From Rhodopseudomonas sp. (GTDB lineage: Bacteria > Pseudomonadota > Alphaproteobacteria > Rhizobiales > Xanthobacteraceae), in the NCBI GenBank assembly GCA_016124795.1, contig WGNB01000042.1, forward strand, positions 1 to 64,000: a stretch of DNA of 64,000 nt, given 5' to 3'. Numbering within the stretch: position 1 is the stretch's first letter; every line of letters starts with the position of its first letter. The notes beneath the pieces were generated by a model. It saw only the letters and a list, made by a program, of their open reading frames with translations. It was not told the DNA's origin and did not search any database. This document shows, piece by piece, positions 19,801-29,155 of this stretch. The translations under genes and the position numbers were made by a program.

Positions 19801-21107
19801 CGGTTGCGCGCCGGCTGGTGCCCCTCACCGTCGCGTTGTTCGCCGGCCGACTGGCCGGCGCATTTATCGCCTTCGTCACCCAGGCCTTGATCGCACGATC
19901 ATGGAGCGCCGCGACGCTCGGCGAGTATCTCTTTTTGCTGGCTAGCATTAATGTCGCCGCGACCCTAATGCCTCTCGGCTTTCAGGTCGTCGGTGGATAT
20001 TTCGCCGCCGAATATCGGGCGGCAAGGTCGCGCAGATCGTTACGCGCTTATCTTGGTCAAAGTTACCTGCAGATAGTAGCCGTCATTGCGATTTTAGCGG
20101 CCTTTCTGGCGGTTGCGCGGTTCTGGGCTGCCCCTACGAACACCTTGCGTGACTTCGGTTTGCCATGTCTGTTGATGGCCGCGGCTACGGCATTCATATA
20201 CGTCAATGGCGCGGTGCTGGTGGGCTTGAAGCATCCTGTTGCCGGCCTTTTTGCCGATACGCTGTTACGTCCGCTGCTGGCGATCGCTGCGTTCTTCGCG
20301 GTCGCCTGCTTTGCCGGTATGGCGCAGCCGTTGATACCATTGATGTGGATTGTCGCGATCGGCTATGCCGGGATTGCGCTATGCCAGATGCTTTTGACTC
20401 ACCGGGCGATTCGGACCGTTGGCGATGAAGCGCCGCCCGCCCCCACCATGCGGGGGCGCTGGTGGCGCTTTGCTTTGCCGTGGACGGTCATTGCGCTCGC
20501 GACCGATTTCTTCTTCGATATCGATCTGCTTTTGCTTGGCCACATGATGAACCGGGAGGAACTCGCGGTCTTCGGGGTGTGCGCGCGGATCTGTTCGTTG
20601 CTCGGCTTTGGCGTCGCGACGGCATATACGGTCATGATGCCGGATATTCTGGAATCCGCCGTGCATCGTAACGAAGGCGACTTTCTGCGCCGCTTGGCGG
20701 ATACCAATTTGGTCGCGACAGGCTTTGCCATCGCATTGACGGCATGCATGTTCTTGACTGGCCCCTTGCTTGCGCTGATGTTCGGCAGCCGCTTTGCCGA
20801 TGCTGGCTTTCCGCTTGGGATTATGTCGCTGGCGTTCGTCATCCGTGCCGCCTTTGGACCGGCTTCGCTCGTCCTGTCGTTTTACGATCGGCCTTATGCA
20901 GGCGTACCGGCGGCGGTGCTGGGCCTGGTATCGTTGTTGATTGCCGATGCCATTTTGGTGCCGGCATTTGGTTTGATCGGGGCGGCATGGGGCGCGACGA
21001 TCGCGACCGGGCTATGGTGCGTTACGCTGTGGTTGACCGCGCTGCGAAACCTCAAAATCGATGTTTCGGTGCTGCCGCGCCTGCAGACAATCCTGTGCGG
21101 TGCGTGA
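19797..21107 (+). CDS. Oligosaccharide flippase / Wzx-like (MOP superfamily) membrane protein
   Basis: About 12 hydrophobic segments, N-terminus RLVPLTVALFAGRLAGAFIAFVTQALIARSWSAATLGEYLFLLA; ATGA overlap with upstream gene. Confidence 0.82.
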   Translation: MTVARRLVPLTVALFAGRLAGAFIAFVTQALIARSWSAATLGEYLFLLASINVAATLMPLGFQVVGGYFAAEYRAARSRRSLRAYLGQSYLQIVAVIAILAAFLAVARFWAAPTNTLRDFGLPCLLMAAATAFIYVNGAVLVGLKHPVAGLFADTLLRPLLAIAAFFAVACFAGMAQPLIPLMWIVAIGYAGIALCQMLLTHRAIRTVGDEAPPAPTMRGRWWRFALPWTVIALATDFFFDIDLLLLGHMMNREELAVFGVCARICSLLGFGVATAYTVMMPDILESAVHRNEGDFLRRLADTNLVATGFAIALTACMFLTGPLLALMFGSRFADAGFPLGIMSLAFVIRAAFGPASLVLSFYDRPYAGVPAAVLGLVSLLIADAILVPAFGLIGAAWGATIATGLWCVTLWLTALRNLKIDVSVLPRLQTILCGA

Positions 21108-21130
21108 GAGGCTTTTAAAAAAAACGGGCA

Positions 21131-21742
21131 CTAGCGTCCAAACAGTATCGCGAGTTTTATCTTCAGCCGCTCAAGGCGTCGCAGCCGCGTGCCGGAATCG
21201 TAAGTTGGATTGGTCTTGGTCAGCGGACGTTCCATGAGAATGAAGCCGTTGCCGAAAATGTGGTTTTCAAGATAAGCGATTTTCTTGAAGCCAAAGCGCC
21301 GGAATATCGTCAGCGCCGTCCTGTTTTCCGGGTGAACGTAGCAAGAGATCTTGTGAAAGCGATTGTTGTCCCAATACTTCAGCGCTGACCGGATGAGTGT
21401 GACGGCCGTCGCACTCGTTCGGAACTGAGGTTTGACGTAAATCCAGGGCGACCACAGGGTTCCGTATTCCGGGATTGTTACCGCGATGCCGATCACATCC
21501 GTTCCCTGCGTCACGACACAAACGTGCCATGGATCGAGGGCGATCAACGTCCTGATGAAGGCTTCGGAGAACCGATCCTTTTCAAACCTGCGAAATTGTT
21601 CATCGTAGAATGGCACTTCATCGATGGCCGACAGGATTAGTGTGCGGACCTGGCGTGCCTCGTCCGGCCGCGCGCCTCGCGGCACTGCCGATCCATCAGC
21701 GACGGGCCGGACGGCGTCTTGCGCTGAATTGGGGTCACTCAC
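21131..21742 (-). CDS. GNAT family N-acetyltransferase
   Basis: GNAT C-terminal pattern CYVHPENRTALTIFRRFGFKKIAYLENHIFGNGFILMERPL; ATGA overlap with hflX. Confidence 0.82.
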   Translation of the reverse strand: MSDPNSAQDAVRPVADGSAVPRGARPDEARQVRTLILSAIDEVPFYDEQFRRFEKDRFSEAFIRTLIALDPWHVCVVTQGTDVIGIAVTIPEYGTLWSPWIYVKPQFRTSATAVTLIRSALKYWDNNRFHKISCYVHPENRTALTIFRRFGFKKIAYLENHIFGNGFILMERPLTKTNPTYDSGTRLRRLERLKIKLAILFGR

Positions 21743-23103
21743 GATAGCCCGAACTTCGCCCGCACCCGAGCGGTGTTTTCCGGCTCAGCGCGGACCGTCA
21801 CCAGCAGACTGCCGTCCTCGTTCATGTTTTTGGCCAGCACTTCGGCGTGACGATAAAGCCAGCTTAATCCCGCGCCGTCGGATGGATCGAGCGTCACATC
21901 GAGGGTCAGTTTGGTCTCGGCCAAACGGGCCTCGATCACTGCTGTCAACTGATCAAGGCCCTCTCCGCTAATCGCCGACACCGCGACCGGACGACGGTCG
22001 TCGGGCTGGCGCTCGATCAAATTCGTCAAGCGCTCGTGGTCTTCGGCGTCGAGCCTGTCGATCTTGTTCCAGACCTCGATGATGCGGCGGTCGGTCGGAT
22101 CGATGCCAAGTTCGCTCAGGACTTTTTCGACGTCGTGCGATTGTGCGCCGGCGTCCTCATGCGACAGGTCGCGGACGTGCAGGATGATATCGGCCTCGAT
22201 CACTTCCTCCAGCGTGGCGCGGAACGCCGCGACCAGCATGGTCGGCAAATCGGAGATGAAGCCGACGGTGTCCGACAGAATGATTCGGTTGCCGTGCGGC
22301 AGGTCGATCGCGCGCAAGGTCGGATCGAGCGTGGCAAACAGCATGTCGGCCGACAACACGCTGGCTTGCGTCATGCGGTTGAACAGCGTCGATTTACCGG
22401 CGTTGGTATAGCCGACCAGTGCAACGATCGGATAAGGCACGCGCTTGCGCGAGTCGCGGTGCAGCTTGCGGGTGCGTTTGACCTTTTCGAGCTCGGCTTC
22501 GATGCGGACGATTTTTTCCGACAACATGCGTCGGTCGGATTCGATCTGCGTTTCGCCCGGTCCGCCGAGAAAGGCGCCGCCGCCGCGCTGGCGTTCGAGA
22601 TGGGTCCAGGAGCGGACCAGCCTGCCCTTCTGATAGGTCAGATGCGCCAGTTCGACCTGCAACGCGCCTTCGCGGGTGCGGGCGCGCCGGCCGAAGATTT
22701 CCAGGATCAGCCCGGTGCGGTCGATGACCTTTGCGTTCCAGGCTTTCTCGAGATTGCGCTGCTGCACCGGTGTGATCGCGCAGTCCATGATCACGACGGC
22801 GGCGTCCAGGCTTTTGGTCAGGCCGGCGATCTCGTCAACCTTGCCTTTGCCGACATAGGTCGCCGGACGAACGGCGTTCAGCGTGACCAGGCCGCCCTCG
22901 ACGACGTCCAGATCGATGGCGCGCGCCAGTCCCGACGCTTCCTCGAGGCGGGCCTCGGGCGTGCGGCTATCGCCAGCCGCGCGCGGGCCGCCCTGGCGCG
23001 CGTTCGGGTGTTTGATCCAAGGCTCGATGACGATGGCACGGCCACTTCCCGATCCCTTTGGAGTCAGGAGGTCCGTGTCATCGTCGCGCTGGCGTTGTTC
23101 CAA
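21739..23103 (-). CDS. hflX: GTPase HflX
   Basis: HflX domain GGPGETQIESDRR plus G1 VGYTNAGKSTLFN, DTVGFISDLP; TTG start directly abuts hfq stop. Confidence 0.96.
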   Translation of the reverse strand: MEQRQRDDDTDLLTPKGSGSGRAIVIEPWIKHPNARQGGPRAAGDSRTPEARLEEASGLARAIDLDVVEGGLVTLNAVRPATYVGKGKVDEIAGLTKSLDAAVVIMDCAITPVQQRNLEKAWNAKVIDRTGLILEIFGRRARTREGALQVELAHLTYQKGRLVRSWTHLERQRGGGAFLGGPGETQIESDRRMLSEKIVRIEAELEKVKRTRKLHRDSRKRVPYPIVALVGYTNAGKSTLFNRMTQASVLSADMLFATLDPTLRAIDLPHGNRIILSDTVGFISDLPTMLVAAFRATLEEVIEADIILHVRDLSHEDAGAQSHDVEKVLSELGIDPTDRRIIEVWNKIDRLDAEDHERLTNLIERQPDDRRPVAVSAISGEGLDQLTAVIEARLAETKLTLDVTLDPSDGAGLSWLYRHAEVLAKNMNEDGSLLVTVRAEPENTARVRAKFGLS

Positions 23104-23364
23104 TCAGGTTTTTTCCACGGCGAACGGCTCTTCGCTGCCTTCGAACAGCTGGATCGGGTGACCCGGCATGATGGTCGAGATCGCATGTTTGTAGACGAGT
23201 TGGGAATGCCCGTCGCGCCGCAGTAACACGCAGAAATTATCGAACCACGTCACCACGCCCTGCAATTTCACGCCATTGACGAGGAAAATTGTTAGCGGGA
23301 TCTTTGCCTTGCGGACGTGGTTGAGAAAAGTGTCCTGTAAGTTTTGTGCTCGTTCGGCTGCCAT
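23104..23364 (-). CDS. hfq: RNA chaperone Hfq
   Basis: [62 protein letters not shown]; start trimmed to MAAERAQN. Confidence 0.98.
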   Translation of the reverse strand: MAAERAQNLQDTFLNHVRKAKIPLTIFLVNGVKLQGVVTWFDNFCVLLRRDGHSQLVYKHAISTIMPGHPIQLFEGSEEPFAVEKT

Positions 23365-23631
23365 GGCCGTGTTCCATTTTTTAGCTCGCATCTTAACGCG
23401 CGAGACATTCGTTGCCCGTTGGTCCTTGGCCTTCGCGAACGGCGCGAAAGCACCCGCTGCCCTCAGCGGCAGCGGCCAGACTTCGAGAAAGCGTATTAGA
23501 TGGCAGGCGTTCAGCGGGCGCAAGCAGTAGTTCGCGTGCAGCGCGGCAAGTCACTGAAAAAGTTACAATTTAGGCCATTTTGCGGCAACCGTAGCCGCCG
23601 TCGGACGCTTAAATCCGGTATTATGGTATAT

Positions 23632-24489
23632 TCAACTTACGGCGGCCATCTGGGAATAGCCGCGCCGCAGCAGACCGGCCATCAATCCCGGAGCGCCATT
23701 GCCGACCGGACGGCCGTCGATGGTCACGACCGGCATGACCAATTGGCTTGCCGACGTGACGAAAGCCTCTCGCGCCGCATAGGCTTCCTCGACCGTGAAC
23801 GGCCGTTCCTCGAAGACCAGGCCTTCCGCCGCGATCAGATCGAGCACAACCGAGCGGGTGATGCCGGGCAGGATGCCGGTGCCGAGCGGCCGGGTGATCA
23901 GCTTGTTGTCGCGCGAGACGATCCAGGCATTGGACGACGCGCCCTCGGTGACAAAGCCCTCAGCGTCGACCAGCCAGGCTTCACGGCCGCCCTGCTCCTT
24001 GGCGGCCTGCTTGGCCAGCACGTTCGGCAATAACGCGACCGATTTGATGTCGACGCGCTGCCAGCGAATGTCTGGCATGGTGACGACCGCGATGCCTTGT
24101 TCGGCCAGTTGATCGATCCGCGCTCGGTCGTGATGACGCGCGGTGACGACGACGGTTGGTGGCGTACCGGCTGGCGGGAACGGGAAGTCGCGTCGCATCT
24201 CGCCACGGGTGATCTGGACATAGATGATGCCGTCGCGCACCCGGTTGCGCGAGACGGTCTGGCGCATCACGAGTTTCAGTGCCTGAGGCGGCATTGGGTG
24301 ATCGATCCGCAGTTCTTTAAGCGAGCGATCGAGACGCGCCATGTGGCGCGCTTCATCGATCAGGCGGCCGCCTTTGACTTCACAGACTTCGTAGACGCCG
24401 TCGGCGAATTGAAAGCCGCGGTCTTCGATCCCGACGCAAGCCTGCGCATGCGGGACATAGCGGCCGTTGACGTAAGCGATGCGGGACAT
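23632..24489 (-). CDS. dat: D-amino-acid aminotransferase (PLP fold IV)
   Basis: YVNGRYVPHAQACVGIEDRGFQFADGVYEVCEV, class IV aminotransferase pattern EGASSNAWIV; start MSRIAYV at 24489. Confidence 0.93.
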   Translation of the reverse strand: MSRIAYVNGRYVPHAQACVGIEDRGFQFADGVYEVCEVKGGRLIDEARHMARLDRSLKELRIDHPMPPQALKLVMRQTVSRNRVRDGIIYVQITRGEMRRDFPFPPAGTPPTVVVTARHHDRARIDQLAEQGIAVVTMPDIRWQRVDIKSVALLPNVLAKQAAKEQGGREAWLVDAEGFVTEGASSNAWIVSRDNKLITRPLGTGILPGITRSVVLDLIAAEGLVFEERPFTVEEAYAAREAFVTSASQLVMPVVTIDGRPVGNGAPGLMAGLLRRGYSQMAAVS

Positions 24490-24526
24490 GGGGATGGCTC
24501 GTCGTTTCGGAGTGGCAGCGGATGGA

Positions 24527-25894
24527 TTACCCGATCCCCAGCGCCTTGAGCTTGCGATGCAGCGCCGAGCGTTCCATGCCGACAAATTCGGCGGTGCGCG
24601 AGATATTGCCGCCGAAGCGGGAAATCTGCGCCACGAGATATTCTCGCTCGAACACTTCGCGGGCGTCGCGCAATGGCAAGCCCATCAGTTGCTCGCCGCC
24701 ATTGCCGTTGGGCATCGCCGGCACCATCGAGCCGACATCGGGCGGCAGCATCGACGCCGACAGCACCGCGTCGGGTTCGCCGCCGGCCAGGATCATCAGC
24801 CGTTCGATGTTATTGCGAAGCTGGCGGACATTGCCCGGCCAGCTATGCGATTGCAGCACCGCCATCGCGTCCTCGCCGATCCGCCGCTTCGGCAGACCGG
24901 TCGATTGCGAGATCTGGCTCATGAAATATTCGATCAGGTCCGGGATATCCTCGCGCCGCTCGGAGAGCGCGGGCACCTTGATCGGCACCACCGACAGGCG
25001 GTGATAAAGGTCCTCCCGGAAGGCTCCCTCCGCGATCAGCGCTTCGAGATTGCGCGCGGTCGACGCAACGATACGGACATCGACCGCGACCTTGCCAGTG
25101 CCGCCAACCCGAAGGAAAGTCTGCTCGACCAGCACGCGCAGGATCTTGTTCTGGGTCTCGCGCGGCAAATCGGCGACGTCGTCGACGAACAGCGTGCCGC
25201 CATGGGCTTCTTCGAGCGCACCGGGCTTGCGCGGTTCGCTGCCGTTCTGCTCGACACCGAACAGCTCGATCTCCATTCGGTCGGGCGTGATCGACGCGGC
25301 ATTGATGACGATAAAGGGACCGTTGGCGCGCGCCGATAGCTGATGCATGGTGCGCGCCGCCAGTTCCTTGCCGGCGCCCGATGGGCCGACAATCATCACC
25401 CGGCTGTTGGTCGGGGCGACCCTCTCGATCGCCTGACGCAACTGCGACATCACCGCCGAGCGCCCGATGAGGCTCGACGGCAGGGGCGCCATCTGTTTGA
25501 GGTGCTTCAGCTCGCGCTTGAGCCGCGAGGTCTCGAGCGCGCGATCGGCGACCAGCACCAGCCGGTCGGCTTTGAACGGCTTCTCGATGAAATCGTAGGC
25601 GCCGTGCTTGATGGCGGCGACCGCCGTTTCGATGTTGCCGTGACCGGAAATCATCACCACCGGAATTTCCGGGTGCTCGGTCTTGAGAATGTCGAGCAAT
25701 TGCAGGCCGTCCAGCTTCGAGCCCTGCAGCCAGATATCGAGGAAGATCAGGTTCGGTCGCCGTGTCGCGACCGAAGCCAAAGCATCATCCGAGTTGCGTG
25801 CCGTGCGCGCGACAAAGCCCTCGTCCTCCAGGATGCCGGCGACCAGATCGCGGATATCGGCTTCGTCATCGACGATCAGAATTTCAGCAGCCAT
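24527..25894 (-). CDS. ntrX: Nitrogen assimilation response regulator NtrX
   Basis: Receiver domain plus AAA+ domain, GPSGAGKELAARTMHQ; gene order with ntrY. Confidence 0.94.
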   Translation of the reverse strand: MAAEILIVDDEADIRDLVAGILEDEGFVARTARNSDDALASVATRRPNLIFLDIWLQGSKLDGLQLLDILKTEHPEIPVVMISGHGNIETAVAAIKHGAYDFIEKPFKADRLVLVADRALETSRLKRELKHLKQMAPLPSSLIGRSAVMSQLRQAIERVAPTNSRVMIVGPSGAGKELAARTMHQLSARANGPFIVINAASITPDRMEIELFGVEQNGSEPRKPGALEEAHGGTLFVDDVADLPRETQNKILRVLVEQTFLRVGGTGKVAVDVRIVASTARNLEALIAEGAFREDLYHRLSVVPIKVPALSERREDIPDLIEYFMSQISQSTGLPKRRIGEDAMAVLQSHSWPGNVRQLRNNIERLMILAGGEPDAVLSASMLPPDVGSMVPAMPNGNGGEQLMGLPLRDAREVFEREYLVAQISRFGGNISRTAEFVGMERSALHRKLKALGIG

Positions 25895-25900
25895 GCGAAT

Positions 25901-28201
25901 TTACTCGGTTGACGTCGCGTCGGAAACGAAATCGGGCGCGGCGGACGCGACCCTTTCGGAATTGGTCTTGGCATTCGCCATCGGCTTTACATCGGCGCTG
26001 GGCTTGCCGTCGGCGGCGAACCAGAGACGCACCCAGGCGCCGCGCTGGCCGGGGATCTTGTCGGCGGCGTCGCGCAATTCGAGCGCGCCGCCGTGTTCCT
26101 CGAGAATGCGGCCGACAATTGCCAGTCCGAGGCCGGTGCCTTTCTCGCGGGTGGTGACGTAAGGCTCCATCAGCCGGCTGCGGTTTTCCTGCGGCAGCCC
26201 GATGCCGTTATCGACGACATCAATCGCGATATTGGCGCCCTCGCGCGCGGCGAATACCTTGATGCTGCCTTTGCCGAGCTGGTCGGGCGGCACCGCCGAT
26301 ATCGCCTCGGCGGCATTCTTGATGATGTTGGTCAGCGCCTGCGACATCAGCCGTCGGTCGAACTGCGCCGGCATCGGCGTCTCTGCGATATCGGCTTCGA
26401 TGTCGATATCGGCATGGCCGACGCGCATCAGGAACACCGCCTGACGCACGGTGTCGGCGGCGTCCTCGGCGACGATGACCGGCTTGGGCATGCGGGCGAA
26501 TTTGGAGAACTCGTCGACCATGCGCCGGATATCGTCGACCTGACGCACGATGGTGTCGGTGCATTGCTCGAAGATCTCGCGGTCCTCGACGATCACCTTG
26601 CCGTATTTGCGCCGCAGCCGTTCGGCCGACAATTGAATCGGCGTCAGCGGGTTCTTGATTTCATGGGCGATGCGGCGCGCGATATCGGCCCAGGCCGAGG
26701 TGCGTTGCGCGGTGACCAGTTCGGTGATGTCGTCCAGCGTGATGACATAGCCGTGGTCGCTTTCGCCGGACTGTTCACCGGTGACGCGAACCGACAGATT
26801 ACGGTCGCGGCGGTCGCGATGGATGGTGACCTGGTCCTGCATGCGCGCGCCGGTCTTGGCCGCCAGCAGGATGCCGGCAAGTTCGGGAAACACCTCGTCG
26901 AGCGGTTTGCCTAATGCCTCGGCCTCGCTGCAGCCGATCAGCTTTTCAGCCGAGCGATTGAGAATGCGGACATTGCCCTGGCTGTCGACGCCGATGACGC
27001 CGGCAGACGCGCCGGCGAGCACGGCTTCGGTGAAACGGCGGCGGCGGTCGATCACGTCGCGCGCCCGCACGATGTCGTCGCGCTGGGTGCGCAATTCCTG
27101 GGTCATGCGGTTGAAGGTTTCGCCGAGATGGGCGAGATCGCCCTCCGATTGACGGACCGGCACGCGGACGTAGAGGTTGCCTTCCGACACCGCGTTGGCG
27201 GCACCGATCAGCCGGCGGATCGGCGCGACCAGGCGGTTGGCAAAGTTGAGGCCGATCCACACCGCCGACAACAGCACGATCAGCGCGATCACCGTATACA
27301 TCAGGCCGAAGGCGACCTGGACGCCGAGCCGGCGCGACTCGATGGCGGCATATTCATTGACGCTGCGGCGGGTCTCCTGCAACTGCGGCACGACGCGCGG
27401 ATCGAGCAGCCGGGTCACATAGAGAAAGCGGTCCTGATAGTTCTGCAACCGGATAATGGCCGCGACGTAGTTGGTGTCCGGCAATAGAACCACCTGCGGT
27501 TCCTTGTCGGTAATCTTGGGCAGCGCGTCGCGCGGCGGCAGCGCGAATGTCTGGTTGATCTTGACGTCGGCGCGGGCCACGGTTTTCAGGTTGTCGTCGA
27601 GCACGATGGCCGCCGCCAGACCGCGGACTGATGCCTGGAAGGTGAGAAACTGCTGGAGCTTGTCCGGCTCCTTGTCGAACAGTTCCTTGGAACGGCCGAT
27701 GTCGAAAGCCATCACCATGATGTCGGAACGCACGATCTGGGCGTGATCGCGCAGATAGGCTTCGGCCACGATCAACGAGTTCTCGATGGCGGCGCGGGTG
27801 CGCGTCGAAAACAGCCGGTCGAGACCGCGGTCCAGCGTCACACTGGCGACGATGGCGACTAGAATGGCGGGCGCGGCGGCGATGATCGAAAACAGGCCGA
27901 CGATGCGGACATGCAGACGGGCCGCCGCCCGGCCCGATCGCCGCGCCTGCACCACCTGCCAGACTTCGCGGATGATGATCGTCAGCAGCAGGATGACGGT
28001 CGCGGCATTGACCAGCAGCAGGGTCACGACGACGTAATGGGTCGGTGCAATCGGCGTCAGGTCGGCCAGCACGACGAAGGTGATGAAGGCCGAGATTAGC
28101 GCCAGCGCGACCGCCAGCGGGCCCATGATACGGGTCTCGCCGCGTTTGGACGACGGGGCGGCCAGCGGAGTATCGGCGGACGTGGCCTGTTCGACGCTCA
28201 T
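25901..28201 (-). CDS. ntrY: Sensor histidine kinase NtrY
   Basis: TM segments, HAMP, PAS, H-box [26 protein letters not shown]; start MSVEQATS at 28201. Confidence 0.94.
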   Translation of the reverse strand: MSVEQATSADTPLAAPSSKRGETRIMGPLAVALALISAFITFVVLADLTPIAPTHYVVVTLLLVNAATVILLLTIIIREVWQVVQARRSGRAAARLHVRIVGLFSIIAAAPAILVAIVASVTLDRGLDRLFSTRTRAAIENSLIVAEAYLRDHAQIVRSDIMVMAFDIGRSKELFDKEPDKLQQFLTFQASVRGLAAAIVLDDNLKTVARADVKINQTFALPPRDALPKITDKEPQVVLLPDTNYVAAIIRLQNYQDRFLYVTRLLDPRVVPQLQETRRSVNEYAAIESRRLGVQVAFGLMYTVIALIVLLSAVWIGLNFANRLVAPIRRLIGAANAVSEGNLYVRVPVRQSEGDLAHLGETFNRMTQELRTQRDDIVRARDVIDRRRRFTEAVLAGASAGVIGVDSQGNVRILNRSAEKLIGCSEAEALGKPLDEVFPELAGILLAAKTGARMQDQVTIHRDRRDRNLSVRVTGEQSGESDHGYVITLDDITELVTAQRTSAWADIARRIAHEIKNPLTPIQLSAERLRRKYGKVIVEDREIFEQCTDTIVRQVDDIRRMVDEFSKFARMPKPVIVAEDAADTVRQAVFLMRVGHADIDIEADIAETPMPAQFDRRLMSQALTNIIKNAAEAISAVPPDQLGKGSIKVFAAREGANIAIDVVDNGIGLPQENRSRLMEPYVTTREKGTGLGLAIVGRILEEHGGALELRDAADKIPGQRGAWVRLWFAADGKPSADVKPMANAKTNSERVASAAPDFVSDATSTE

Positions 28202-28427
28202 GGATTTCCGGCGGCCTGGATGAGACGAAGCTTGATCGGTGCGCGGTGTCGGTAGAATCGGCCCGCGTAATGATGCTTTTATACAACAATGTTGCCAAAT
28301 TGCGACAAGACTGGGGCCCGCCTCCATTAGCCCTGCATGGCTGAGGCCTGACCGCCAGCCGTTGGCATCGGCGGAAGACGCCTATCGCTGCTCGGCGCCA
28401 AAGAATGGCCTCCGATTTTCACTTGAT

Positions 28428-28447
28428 TAGGAAACGATTGTTTCCTA
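28428..28447. promoter_or_regulatory. Candidate TetR operator (site 1)
   Basis: TAGGAAAC-GATT-GTTTCCTA, perfect 8-bp inverted repeat just upstream of tetR ATG. Confidence 0.75.
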
Positions 28448-28457
28448 TCTCGGCGAT

Positions 28458-29078
28458 ATGAAAAGCAGCTCATCGACATCCCTCCCCCGCCGTGGTCCAG
28501 GCCGGCCACGCGAGTTCGATCCGGACGTCGCGCTCGATCGGGCTCTGCTGGTGTTTCGCGAACGCGGCTATCATGCCGCCTCGATGGGCGATCTCAGCGC
28601 CGCGATGAAACTCACGGCCGGCAGCATCTACAAGGCATTCGCCGACAAGCGCGCGATCTTTCTCGCGGCCTTCGACCGCTACGTCGATCTTCGCCATGCC
28701 CAGCTGCAACCGTTGCTCGACGCTGAGCGCAATGGATTCGGCAAGCTGCGAGCCTTGCTGCGCTTCTATGCCGAGACCTCGCACGATCTTGAGGGCCGGC
28801 GCGGCTGTCTGGTGATCAGCGGCGCCGCCGAGCTTGCGACATTCGACAAGGAGATGGCGGCGCGTGTCACCGCGGCCTTGCAGCGGGTCGAGACGCTGCT
28901 GCGCGATCTCATTGGGCGGGGCCAGGCCGACGGTTCCGTACCCGCCGCCCTCGATCGCAATGCGACGGCGCGCGCGTTGCTGTGCCTGGTACAGGGCCTG
29001 CGTGTGGTCGGCAAGGTCGGGCGGAGCCGCGCCGACATGATCGCCGCCGCCGACCGCGCTTTACAGCTGCTCGCCTAA
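28458..29078 (+). CDS. TetR/AcrR family transcriptional regulator
   Basis: RPREFDPDVALDRALLVFRERGYHAASMGDLSAAMKLTAGSIYKAFADKRAIF. Confidence 0.93.
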   Translation: MKSSSSTSLPRRGPGRPREFDPDVALDRALLVFRERGYHAASMGDLSAAMKLTAGSIYKAFADKRAIFLAAFDRYVDLRHAQLQPLLDAERNGFGKLRALLRFYAETSHDLEGRRGCLVISGAAELATFDKEMAARVTAALQRVETLLRDLIGRGQADGSVPAALDRNATARALLCLVQGLRVVGKVGRSRADMIAAADRALQLLA

Positions 29079-29122
29079 AACAACGCTTTATCTCGAAACC
29101 GTATCCCGAAGCGTCGCCTATT

Positions 29123-29142
29123 TAGGAAACGATTGTTCCCAT
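29123..29142. promoter_or_regulatory. Candidate TetR operator (site 2)
   Basis: TAGGAAACGATTGTTCCCAT, 17/20 identical to site 1, upstream of MFS gene. Confidence 0.7.
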
Positions 29143-29155
29143 TATGGAGAGAACG

